8,695 bases of DNA from RGIG8775 sp045537235 (GCA_045537235.1 JAZSPB010000181.1:1-8695), one strand, 5' to 3'. Numbered from the stretch's first letter, positions 1-7,250 are shown. Notes: generated by a model not told the origin, from the letters alone. Numbers and translations are program-made.

Positions 1-26
1 TGGCACTAAATGGCACTGTTTGGCAC
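1..26. repeat. Three TGGCAC direct repeats at 10-bp spacing
   Basis: TGGCAC occurs at 1-6, 11-16 and 21-26, so the copies fall on the same face of the helix. The array ends just before the terS ribosome binding site and may continue upstream of the window. Direct repeats next to terS could be a terminase recognition (pac/cos) site or an operator for late transcription; that is inference. Short frames through this stretch (for example 2-46, ending in TAG) are open, so it could also be the 3' end of an upstream gene. Confidence 0.55.
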
Positions 27-54
27 CCTTTTATATCGTAAAATAGCCCTACCG

Positions 55-64
55 AGGAGGTGAT
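55..64 (+). promoter_or_regulatory. Strong ribosome binding site upstream of terS
   Basis: AGGAGGTGAT is an essentially full-length match to the anti-Shine-Dalgarno sequence. It lies 4 bases (8 from GGAGG) before ATG at 69-71. It marks 69 as the intended start of terS although that ATG is now followed by GAA and a TAG stop (75-77). Confidence 0.8.
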
Positions 65-68
65 AGCC

Positions 69-451
69 ATGGAATAGAAACCCGACCGTCGATCTGGGAC
101 ACCCCGGAAACCCTGATCAAGCAAGCAAAAGAATACATCGCAAGCTGCGCCGACCAGCCGATCGGAAGCAAAAGCCGCGGACGGTTTGCCAATCTGGCAG
201 GCTTCTGCCGACTCCTCGGCGTGGGCATCGACACCTTCGAACGCGGAAAAACCCGTTTCCCCGAAGAATACAGCATCATCTGTACCATGTTCGAAGACGA
301 GGCTCTCAATTCCGGAGTCTCCGCCTCACTGGTCGCTCCCTACTTAAAAAAACGACTGGGGTACGGTGATCCCCCCACACCAAACCATACCTGCGAGTCC
401 GGGGAGATCCAACTGGTTTTTGAACACGATATTTTCGAGGACGGAGGATAA
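69..451 (+). CDS. terS: Phage terminase small subunit, start codon shifted out of frame
   Basis: DNA-recognition subunit of the packaging motor; it binds phage DNA and hands it to TerL. The frame from 71 to 451 is open and encodes about 126 residues. The first half has a helix-turn-helix-like stretch (LAGFCRLLGVGIDTFERG) and the end of the domain carries the LKKRLGYGD signature resembling the LKN-fGW-D motif common in small terminases of the GP3 type. The ATG at 69 has a perfect ribosome binding site but reads ATG GAA TAG. Adding one A to the AA run at 73-74 restores M-E-I-E-T-R-P in frame. No ATG, GTG or TTG occurs in the correct frame before GTG 221, which would remove the DNA-binding half. 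Either a one-base deletion has damaged the gene or the assembly is wrong in a short homopolymer. Identification rests on sequence pattern and position before terL. Confidence 0.72.
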
Positions 452-649
452 CGCTCCTGCGAGCATAGGAAACTCGCTTTTTGAAAACACCTTCCACAAA
501 AAAGTACACGCCCCACACGGAAGCTTGTGCCAACATAACGATTCCCCCACGGAATGCACCATGTTCGCACAAACATCCGCAAAAGCGCAAAACAAAAGTT
601 TTTTGCGGAGCTTTTTTTCAAAAAAGCGACCTCCCCCCGCCCGCAGGCG
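452..649. mobile_element. MITE-like element with ~55-bp imperfect terminal inverted repeats
   Basis: The segment 452-506 and the reverse complement of 597-649 align over almost their whole length: CGC(T)CCTGCG, then GCTTTTTGAAAA against GCTTTTTTGAAAA, then C-rich TCC(A/G)CAAAAAA. The element fills the whole gap between the terS stop codon and the terL start region and holds no plausible gene. A third, closer copy of its outer 33 bp is at 8663-8695. No clear target-site duplication was found. It is non-autonomous; whether a transposase moves it is unknown, and a repetitive extragenic palindrome family is an alternative. Confidence 0.65.
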
Positions 650-660
650 AAAGAAACTTT

Positions 661-1950
661 ATGATCATCAAAGGAAGACCCAACAAAAAGCAAGCCGAGT
701 TCTTCGCTTCCAGAGCACGATTTACAGCATACGGCGGAGCGCGAGGAGGCGGTAAGTCGTGGGCACTGCGTCGGAAGCTGGTCGGGCTGTGCTTGCGGTA
801 CGCAGGAATTCGATGCTTGCTGGTCAGACGGACAATGGTGGAGCTGAAGGGCAATCACCTGTCGCAATTTTTAACAGAGTACGGCGGATTTTTGCAGTAC
901 AACGAGGGGGAAAAGTGCTTTTCGTTGCCCAATGGGAGCAAGATCTTCTTCGGATACTGCGCGTCGGACAGGGATCTGCTGCGGTACCAAGGTCAGGAAT
1001 ATGACGTGATCGCGCTGGATGAAGCGACGCAACTGACCGAGAGACAGTTTTCTGCCTTGAGTGCGTGCCTTCGTGGTGCCAACGGATACCCAAAACGAAT
1101 GTATTTGACCTGTAATCCGGGCGGAGTGGGGCATGGGTGGGTAAAAAGGTTGTTTATTGACCGCGATTACCGCGAGGGGGAACGGTCGGAGGACTACCGT
1201 TTTATCCGCGCACTGGTCACCGACAACGAGGTGCTGATGGCGCAGGATCCCGACTACGCGGAGCGGTTGCGCCTGTTGCCTCCCAAACTGCGCGACGCAT
1301 GGCTTTACGGACGGTGGGACATCTTTGAGGGACAGTTCTTTCCCGAGTTCGATGTGTCGCGTCATGTGGTCGGGGAGGCGGAGATCCCCACAGGTCTTCG
1401 TTACTTTGTGGCTCTCGATTACGGCTTTGATATGCTGGCAGCACTGCTTTTGGGGGTAAGTGGGGAATCGGTGTGTGTTTTAAAGGAGATTTGCCTTCCG
1501 AATTTAACGATTGGGGAGGCGGCGAGCAGGATAGTGGGGGAATTTGGAAAATTTCAACCCGAATATGCTGTGGCTTCCCCCGATCTTTGGACCCGACGGC
1601 AGGACAGCGGACGGAGCGGTGTGGAGATCATGCAGGCGGTGTCGGGGATGCCGCCCATGGTGGCCGCGGACGACCGTCGGGTGGCGGGGTGGCGCGTGGT
1701 GCGAGAGTATCTTTCGCCGCCTGCGGGGGGCATGGGGCTTCGCATTTGTCGGGGGTGCGGTGAGTTGATCCACTCCATGAGCTCTTTGCTGTTCGATTCG
1801 GTTCGCGCGGAGGATGCGTCCGATCAGCCTCACGCCATCACCCATGCGCCCGAGGCCTTGCGGTATGCGTTGATGAGTCGGATCCGAAGACCCGAGCCGG
1901 AAGAGGAGGATTTTCTCTTCCCACGCGTCCGTCGGACGATATGGGATTGA
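661..1950 (+). CDS. terL: Phage terminase large subunit
   Basis: ATPase and nuclease that cuts concatemeric DNA and drives it into the prohead through the portal. The 429-residue product has a Walker A loop GGARGGGKS at 25-33, Walker B DVIALDEA at 115-122 with D120/E121, and the coupling motif TCNPG at 150-154. The C-terminal RNase H-like nuclease begins after WDIFEGQFFPEF (219-230); D253 in VALDYGFD and D308 in SPDLW are candidate metal ligands, and HAPEALRYAL (395-404) is the usual closing helix with H-A-P in place of the commoner D-H-A. The open frame extends to 481, but those 60 residues are translation of the inserted repeat; family homologues start close to the K-Q-A-E-F segment, so ATG 661 is preferred. 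Its ribosome binding site is weak (AGGCGAAAG, 645-653) and partly formed by the end of the repeat. Length and domains are normal. Confidence 0.95.
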   Translation: MIIKGRPNKKQAEFFASRARFTAYGGARGGGKSWALRRKLVGLCLRYAGIRCLLVRRTMVELKGNHLSQFLTEYGGFLQYNEGEKCFSLPNGSKIFFGYCASDRDLLRYQGQEYDVIALDEATQLTERQFSALSACLRGANGYPKRMYLTCNPGGVGHGWVKRLFIDRDYREGERSEDYRFIRALVTDNEVLMAQDPDYAERLRLLPPKLRDAWLYGRWDIFEGQFFPEFDVSRHVVGEAEIPTGLRYFVALDYGFDMLAALLLGVSGESVCVLKEICLPNLTIGEAASRIVGEFGKFQPEYAVASPDLWTRRQDSGRSGVEIMQAVSGMPPMVAADDRRVAGWRVVREYLSPPAGGMGLRICRGCGELIHSMSSLLFDSVRAEDASDQPHAITHAPEALRYALMSRIRRPEPEEEDFLFPRVRRTIWD

Positions 1951-1979
1951 TTTGTTGAATGTTCAGAAAGGAAAGAAAA

Positions 1980-3740
1980 ATGGCAACCAATAAACATAAA
2001 AATGCGGCTTATGTCGCGGAGATCTCCCAATTTTTGGGGCTTGACACCACCACACCTCTCGGGGACGGCGGGGCGGCGCTCAAGATGAAAAATTTCAAGG
2101 TCCTGTCCGATGGCTCGCTCTGCACGCGTAACGGTTACAAGATCTTGACCGACCTTGGCGACACGGTGCGAGGTGTTCATGCGGTACACGGAGCAGAAGG
2201 AGACTTCTTGCTGGCAGTGGCGGGAACGATGTTGTATCTCATTTCGCCCGAAAACGGTGTGGTACAGAGCGCCGAGATGTTGGGGACGTCCGAGGGGGAG
2301 ATCTGCTTTTTCGAGTACGATGGCAGCTTGTACCTGACGGACGGCGCGGAGATCTATCGCTACGGCGGCGGTGTCTCGCTTGCGGAGGTACAGGGCTATG
2401 TGCCTTTGTACGGCGACGGCTGGGCGGTGGATGCGGCGGCGGGAGAGATCTGCGAGCCCATCAATCTGCTGTCGTGTCATGTGCGCATTCGCTATCGGTG
2501 CGAGGAGGGCTTCCGTCGGCTTTATCTGGGGGTCAAGGCGGCATCGGTGGACAGGATCTGCAACGGGGATTATCTCTTTGTCTCCTCGGAATATAAGCTG
2601 TCGGAAGATGGCACGGTGATCGATTTCGGCTCGGCGGGCTGTGTCCCCTTGGATGACACGGTGACGGTCTGTCTGACACTGGACTACAGCTATTGGCACG
2701 ATGCGCTTCTGCGTTCCTGCAAGCGGGCGGCAAAGTACGACAGCTTTGACCGCGGACGAATCTTTCTGTACGGCGGTGACGATCCGTCCTTGCTTTACAT
2801 ATCCGAGCCCGTGGGGGAGGCATCCTTGGCGGTGGCGCAGAAGGACTACCCCGATTCCGGTTCGTTGTATTTTCCGCGCGGCTCGTCTACCTTCTTTCAG
2901 GATCGACAGGCCATTACTGCGGTGATGCGTGTGAGAGACGGTATGATGATCTGCACCGCAGGCGGTGCTTGGATGACCGAGGATCTGAATGCGGGCGATC
3001 TGTCCGGGGAAGGAATCGCCATCCGACCGCTGTCACAGACGGTGGGGTGCGGCTCCCTCGGCGGGGTGCTCTCGATCGACGGTGACGTGCCCGTGACACT
3101 TTGGTCGGGAGGCTTGGTGCGCTGGGATTTGGAGTCCGACCTTGCACGGGGGTGTCGCGTGGAGCGACTGTCCGACGGCATTGCGGCGTGTGTGTCGGAG
3201 AAATATTTCTGCGGTGCGCGGATGTGCTATCTGCCCGTTTCGGATGAGATTTGGGTGTATCGACCGGGGGATGAGAAGGGGTTGGTATTTGTTTACAACA
3301 CCCGATCGTCTTGTTGGTACTGTTACACGGACATTTTTGCGGACGGGATGCTGGATGTGGGCGGACGGATCGGATTTTGGAGGGGAAGGGAGATCTTCTT
3401 GTTCCACTCGGATCTGACCTGCGACTACGGCAGCTTTGGCAAACGTGACATCGTGGGCTTTTTTGAGAGCCGCGCCATGGATCTCGGTGACAGCGAGAGG
3501 TTGAAGCGCGCGGTGCGTCTGGCTGCGGAGGCGGATCTGGACGGCGGCGAGATGTGGGTCGTGCTCAAGGACGGCGGTCTTCTCAATGAAGTGACCTTCC
3601 GCGCGGATACGGAGGGGGTGTGTTGTTATGATGCACCTGTCGGTACGGCGCGGTTTCGGAGGGTCTCTTTGAGTGTGTTTGCCGTGGGGCGAGGGCGGAA
3701 GAGGCTCTTCCGTTTGTGTGTGCACGGAAGAGGGGCGTGA
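1980..3740 (+). CDS. Probable beta-propeller tail-nozzle or head-closure protein
   Basis: A 586-residue soluble protein with no membrane segment. It opens with a pattern seen in packaged-DNA stabilisation and tail-nozzle proteins of short-tailed phages (P22 gp10, T7 gp12 types): G-L-D-T near the N terminus followed by MKNFKVLSDGSLCTRNGYK. A series of beta-rich blocks follows, such as LLAVAGTMLYLI, FFEYDGSLYLTDG and IFLYGGDDPSLLYISE, spaced like propeller blades. The middle region (about 260-380) resembles the segment naming structure values read against a surface position. It carries 21 cysteines, high for a virion protein. ATG 1980 is chosen because AGGAAAG lies at 1969-1975; the in-frame ATG at 1959 has no such site. 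It follows terL by 29 bases. The family assignment is inference from pattern and neighbours; it could be another structural protein. Confidence 0.6.
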   Translation: MATNKHKNAAYVAEISQFLGLDTTTPLGDGGAALKMKNFKVLSDGSLCTRNGYKILTDLGDTVRGVHAVHGAEGDFLLAVAGTMLYLISPENGVVQSAEMLGTSEGEICFFEYDGSLYLTDGAEIYRYGGGVSLAEVQGYVPLYGDGWAVDAAAGEICEPINLLSCHVRIRYRCEEGFRRLYLGVKAASVDRICNGDYLFVSSEYKLSEDGTVIDFGSAGCVPLDDTVTVCLTLDYSYWHDALLRSCKRAAKYDSFDRGRIFLYGGDDPSLLYISEPVGEASLAVAQKDYPDSGSLYFPRGSSTFFQDRQAITAVMRVRDGMMICTAGGAWMTEDLNAGDLSGEGIAIRPLSQTVGCGSLGGVLSIDGDVPVTLWSGGLVRWDLESDLARGCRVERLSDGIAACVSEKYFCGARMCYLPVSDEIWVYRPGDEKGLVFVYNTRSSCWYCYTDIFADGMLDVGGRIGFWRGREIFLFHSDLTCDYGSFGKRDIVGFFESRAMDLGDSERLKRAVRLAAEADLDGGEMWVVLKDGGLLNEVTFRADTEGVCCYDAPVGTARFRRVSLSVFAVGRGRKRLFRLCVHGRGA

Positions 3741-3756
3741 TCGGCGTTGGTCGGGA

Positions 3757-3839
3757 ATGTGGAGATGATATTGTTTTTGGAACCGACAAAGAAGGAACGC
3801 AACCCGACAAAGGTTCAGCAAACAATGTCCTTTCCATAT
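3757..3839. repeat. Imperfect inverted repeat, 28-bp arms
   Basis: 3757-3784 and the reverse complement of 3812-3839 match at 21 of 28 positions by eye, including ATTGTTT and GAACC, around a 27-base loop. It starts 16 bases after the stop codon of the upstream gene, so in RNA it would form a large hairpin, and it is followed by a T-rich tract. It could act as a terminator or mRNA-stabilising structure, or be a small repeat element. Confidence 0.55.
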
Positions 3840-3895
3840 CCTTAATCCTTAATCCTTACTTCTTACTTTTTACTTTTTACTTCTTACTTCTTACT
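3840..3895. repeat. Heptanucleotide tandem array, eight copies
   Basis: Eight consecutive 7-bp units: CCTTAAT twice, CCTTACT, TCTTACT, TTTTACT twice, TCTTACT twice. The array keeps exact phase and drifts gradually in sequence, typical of slippage and point mutation. The + strand is almost purely pyrimidine with A at fixed positions. It lies directly between the inverted repeat and the 236-bp element. Function unknown; heptanucleotide arrays of this sort occur dispersed in some bacterial genomes. Confidence 0.85.
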
Positions 3896-3919
3896 TCCCC
3901 CATCCCCCAATAAAAAATA

Positions 3920-4155
3920 GGCTCTGTCACATCAAATGGCTGAATTTTTGGAAAGAAATTCGGACAAATTGGGTGTCGATTGCAACGTGCAGCCTCCGCA
4001 GGGGCGACCATCGGTCGTCCAAAATGAACGGTCACCGTTGGCTCAAGGCGGATGCGCAATGCGCGCCCCTACGGGTTCCCGGGAACGGCTATATCTCCGC
4101 AAACTCACCGATAAATCAAAATTTGTAAAAATCAACCATTTATTGTGACATAGCA
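3920..4155. mobile_element. 236-bp MITE with terminal inverted repeats and 8-bp target duplication
   Basis: The left end begins GGCTCTGTCACA and continues AAATGGCTGA-TTTTT; the right end read in reverse is TGCTATGTCACA, AAATGGTTGA, TTTTT. AAAAAATA flanks it on both sides (3912-3919 and 4156-4163), the 8-bp target duplication expected of families such as ISL3 or IS1595. There is no transposase gene, so it would need one in trans. The duplication is A-rich and could in part be chance. The inside holds several short palindromes: 4005-4017, 4027-4039, 4054-4064 and the perfect GTTCCCGGGAAC at 4075-4086. It lies between the propeller-like gene and portal, ending just before the portal ribosome binding site. 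Confidence 0.8.
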
Positions 4156-4175
4156 AAAAAATAAAAGGAGAAAAA

Positions 4176-5723
4176 ATGAAACAATCAAATGCCACCGCCA
4201 CATGGCGGCAATACGAAGCCGGAAAAAACTTCAAACGGCAACTGGGACTTTACGAAACCGTACGCCGCAACGAAAGATTTTACCGCGGGGATCAATGGAG
4301 AGGCACATCGGTAGAAAACCTACCGCGACCGATCTTTAATATGATCCGCAGAATCACCGATTATTTGGTTTGCACCGTAGCCTCGGAGCATTATGCCATC
4401 AGCTACACCGACGAAAATCTGCCATTCAACGGACGGGCGGTCAATGTCCGCACAGTCAAGCGCGCATTGGAGCTTTTGACCGGCAACGCACGCTACCGTT
4501 GGGAACGGTGCAAAATGGACAGTCTGATCTACTCTCTTCTTCTGGACGCAGCGCTTTCGGGCGACGGCGTGCTGATGTGCTATTGGGATACCGAGGCCGA
4601 GGGCGACGGCGTCTTTCGCGGCGACATTGGCGTTCAGACGGTGGACAGCGTCAATCTGTTCGTCTCGGATATGAACCGCGCGGACATTCAATCGCAGGAT
4701 TACGTCATTGTGGCGGGGCGAGCGAGTGTGGCTTCTCTGCGCCGCGAGGCCGAGGAGAACGGCGCGACTTTGGCAGAGCGAATGCGTATCACGGCAGACA
4801 ACGACACCGACGGGGCATCGGGCGATCTGGCGGTCTCGGAGCTGGAGGACGGAGGTGACGGAAAGGCCACCTATCTGATCAAATTCTGGCGCGAGGACGG
4901 ACGTGTGGTCTTTGAAAAATCGGTGCGCGATCATGTGATCCGCACGGTCAAGACCGATATGCACCGTTATCCCATCGCCTATTTCAACTGGCTGCCCACC
5001 AAAAATTGCTTCCACGGCACGTCGCCCATCAGCGGCATGGTGCCAAATCAACAATACATCAATATGGCTTATGCCATGGTGATGAAGCACATGACAGACA
5101 CGGCCTTTTCCAAGGTGATCTACGACAAGAGCCGCATTCCCGAATGGAGCAACGAGGTCGGTGAGGCCATCGCGGTCATGGGAGCGACGAATGTGTCCGA
5201 TGCGGTCTCCGTTGTGGGGACAGGCAATATGCAGTCGGGGTATCTCGACCTGATCGACACGGTAGTTGCTTCCACCAAGGAGCTGGCGGGTGCCACCGAG
5301 ACGGCACTGGGCAACATCGATCCGACCAACACCAGTGCGATCTTGGTGCTCAAGGAGTCTTCCCGCATGGCATTGGAGCAGGTGACGATGGCGCTTGCGA
5401 CCTGCTTGGAGGATTTGGCGGGCATTTGGGTGGACATGATGTGTGCCTACTATTCCGAGTCACGTCTTATTCCGTATCTCGGAGAGGACGGCGCTCCGAT
5501 GGCACGCACGGGTCTCTCGGCTCTTCGCGGCTGTCTTGTCCGCGCGAGGGTGGATGTGAAGGATACCTCTCGCTACAGTGAGTCGGCGGTGTTGTCCGTT
5601 CTTGACAAGCTGTTGTCGGGTGGGTACATCACGGCGGCACAGTATGTGTCCGGACTGCCCGATGCCTTGCTGGTGGAGAAGGACCGTCTGCGTGCGATGT
5701 GTGAGAAAGGAGGTGAGGTGTGA
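4176..5723 (+). CDS. Phage portal protein
   Basis: Ring-forming protein at the unique head vertex; DNA enters and leaves through it, and TerL docks on it. The 515-residue product has the portal N-terminal pattern RNERFYRGDQW (about 31-41) followed by LPRPIFN (49-55), a central YPIAYFNWLPTKN block, and GTSPISGMVPNQQ (281 onward) leading to the long stem helix region with many A, M and L residues. The segment TETALGNIDPTNTSAILVLK precedes the helical wing, as in portals of the P22/Gp6-like superfamily. It is shorter than the P22 portal and lacks a long C-terminal barrel. ATG 4176 has AAAGGAG at 4164-4170, immediately after the target duplication of the upstream element, so the element did not destroy translation initiation. 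The stop codon overlaps the next start (TGATG). Confidence 0.92.
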   Translation: MKQSNATATWRQYEAGKNFKRQLGLYETVRRNERFYRGDQWRGTSVENLPRPIFNMIRRITDYLVCTVASEHYAISYTDENLPFNGRAVNVRTVKRALELLTGNARYRWERCKMDSLIYSLLLDAALSGDGVLMCYWDTEAEGDGVFRGDIGVQTVDSVNLFVSDMNRADIQSQDYVIVAGRASVASLRREAEENGATLAERMRITADNDTDGASGDLAVSELEDGGDGKATYLIKFWREDGRVVFEKSVRDHVIRTVKTDMHRYPIAYFNWLPTKNCFHGTSPISGMVPNQQYINMAYAMVMKHMTDTAFSKVIYDKSRIPEWSNEVGEAIAVMGATNVSDAVSVVGTGNMQSGYLDLIDTVVASTKELAGATETALGNIDPTNTSAILVLKESSRMALEQVTMALATCLEDLAGIWVDMMCAYYSESRLIPYLGEDGAPMARTGLSALRGCLVRARVDVKDTSRYSESAVLSVLDKLLSGGYITAAQYVSGLPDALLVEKDRLRAMCEKGGEV

Positions 5724-6205
5724 TGGACGAGGTCGAAATGCCGACAGAGGTGTCGGAGGCGTTGGAGGAGACGGTCGGTGAGGAGCCGATCGAATCATCC
5801 GACCCCAACGAAGCCGATGCGCTGACCGAGTTGAGGCGAGAGCTTGCCGAGCTGAAAGAGCTGGTGGTGTCTCGCGGAAAGGCGGCGCGGGAGGCTATGG
5901 TGCTGACGCAGGAATTTCGCGCTTTGTATCCCGAGGTGGCGGAGGGTGACATTCCCGACGCGGTCTGGGAAGAGGTGCGCGGCGGACTGGCACTTGAGGC
6001 GGCTTACGCGCTGTGGGAGAGGAGAGAGAGGCTTCGCCGGGATGCGGCTGAAGTGGCTAACCGCAAAAATGCGGGTGGATCATGGGGGCGCGCTGACGCG
6101 GCGGGAGAGGAGTTTCTTTCCCCCGATGAGGTGAGGGGAATGTCTCCCCGTGAGGTGCGGGAAAATTACTCGAGGATCTTGGAGTCCATGAGACATTGGA
6201 GTTGA
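5723..6205 (+). CDS. Probable capsid scaffolding protein
   Basis: A 160-residue acidic, highly helical protein directly after portal and before the coat gene, the usual place for a scaffold that guides coat assembly and then leaves. The first 35 residues are rich in E and D. LRRELAELKELV is a short predicted coiled coil, followed by EFRALYPEVAEGDIPDAVWEEV and the conserved-looking tail LSPDEVRGMSPREVRENYSR then ILESMRHW. The basic C-terminal end is typical of scaffold regions that bind coat. ATG 5723 overlaps the portal stop and has AGGAGGT at 5708-5714, so the genes are translationally coupled; GTG 5720 is possible but too close to the ribosome binding site. The family is not proven by a catalytic motif, so function is inferred from context and composition. 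Confidence 0.65.
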   Translation: MDEVEMPTEVSEALEETVGEEPIESSDPNEADALTELRRELAELKELVVSRGKAAREAMVLTQEFRALYPEVAEGDIPDAVWEEVRGGLALEAAYALWERRERLRRDAAEVANRKNAGGSWGRADAAGEEFLSPDEVRGMSPREVRENYSRILESMRHWS

Positions 6206-6289
6206 GTGGGGGGGAAGGGGGGGAAAATGATGCGCTGAAATGAAATTTGTGCGATGCGAAAGTTTTTTCCTTGCTTGCTTTAAAAAGAG

Positions 6290-6309
6290 GCACTAACTGA
6301 AGTTAGTGC
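6290..6309. repeat. Short palindrome GCACTAAC/GTTAGTGC
   Basis: GCACTAACTGAAGTTAGTGC forms an 8-bp stem with a TGAA loop. A diverged copy is in the right arm at 7183-7202 (GCACCAACATCAGTTAGTAC). It sits at the same relative place in both arms, next to the TTTGCTTGCCCAA hairpin motif. Confidence 0.7.
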
Positions 6310-6590
6310 GGAAATAAAGTTTTCGTTCTTTCTTTGCTTGCCCAAGAGAAAGAGGAGTTGCTTCGCACCTCCCCAAAGAAACGGCCCGAAAGAGGGGGGC
6401 CGCTTCGCTGGATGCCCCCCTCTCTCGACTCTCCCCTCTTGCTTTGGGCGGGATATAATAATAGACACGTTCTATGTAACTGCTCCGCGCGGATTTTATT
6501 CATCACAGCGCAATTTAGGACAGGGTGCTCTGCCCCTTTCGTAGCCTTGGGTGCGCGAGATTAACTTTTTTTGAGTTACCCTGACGGACG

Positions 6591-6834
6591 CCATATTGTT
6601 TATGCTGATTTTTTAATACGGCTGTGCTCGCCATATTGTTGGCGCGAATTTCTCAATTCGGTAATGCTCACCATATTATTGATGCTAATTTTTCAATTTG
6701 GCTATACTGCCATATTATTTGTGCTAATTTTTAATACGGCAGTGCTCGTCATATTGTTGGTATTAATTTTTAAATGTGGTTATGTTCGTCATAGCCATAT
6801 AATTGGTATGAATTTCCGAATATGATACACATGG
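6591..6834. repeat. Six-unit 40-bp tandem array
   Basis: Units start at 6591, 6631, 6671, 6710, 6749 and 6795. Lengths are 40, 40, 39, 39, 40 and 40 bp, with a 6-bp interruption before the last. The first four begin CCATATTRTT, the fifth TCATATTGTT and the sixth CCATATAATT; each then has AATTT or a T-run, AAT, and an ATGCTC-like end. The units are contiguous with no unique spacers, so this is not CRISPR. Forty is not a multiple of three, which speaks against a coding repeat. It sits near the centre of the palindromic element. Function unknown; a protein-binding array or recombination site is possible. Confidence 0.85.
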
Positions 6835-7137
6835 CAGCCCCCAACAAAAGGAAGATAGTGTCATGTATAGCTTGGTCATCCAAGGATGTCGAAAGCAACA
6901 AAATCATAAGCAAGTAAGGTAAGGCACTTGTCCAAATCTTTCGCGCGGAGGCGCGACCCAACGACAAAAGCATAGCACCCCTAACCACGATGCGTAGCAG
7001 GAACAATCCCTTTGCGAAGCAGATACGTCGTGCGTAGAATTTGTAAATCTCGCCCTCAGAGGGGGAGAGTCGTGAGAGGGGGAGATCAAGCGGCCGCACG
7101 GCGGACGCGCCTCCCCCTCTTGCGTGCCGTTTCTTCG

Positions 7138-7250
7138 GTTCCTTCTTTGGGCAAGCAAAGAAGGAACGAAACCTTTGATGTAGCACCAACATCAGTTAGT
7201 ACCGCCCTTCTTTGGTCAAGCAAAGAAGTAACGAAACCTTCGACGTAGCA
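7138..7250. repeat. Duplicated 45-bp hairpin unit
   Basis: 7141-7185 and 7206-7250 are direct copies with four differences. Each contains a hairpin of CTTCTTTG and CAAAGAAG type; the first is a perfect 12-bp stem, 7138-7149 with 7156-7167, and a 6-base loop. The same motif occurs once in reverse in the left arm (6330-6345), and a more degraded partner of the second copy can be followed near 6251-6285. Confidence 0.75.

Noticed and set aside
1..26. Sigma-54 promoter because of TGGCAC
   Set aside because: No TTGC element at the required spacing after any of the three copies.
481..660. Coding extension of terL
   Set aside because: The residues come from the inserted repeat and precede the normal start of the TerL family.
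1830..2699. Reverse-strand open frame of 289 codons
   Set aside because: Overlaps terL and the propeller-like gene, histidine/arginine-rich composition typical of antisense shadows, no family features.
6571..6825. 84-codon hydrophobic frame through the 40-bp repeats
   Set aside because: TTG start without ribosome binding site; the 40-bp period shifts frame each unit, so the hydrophobicity only reflects AT-rich repeats.
6591..6834. CRISPR array
   Set aside because: Units follow one another without unique spacers and differ along their length; no cas genes.
6770..7192. 140-codon reverse frame with Arg/Lys-rich start
   Set aside because: It is translation of the inverted-repeat arm and the tandem array, with no ribosome binding site.
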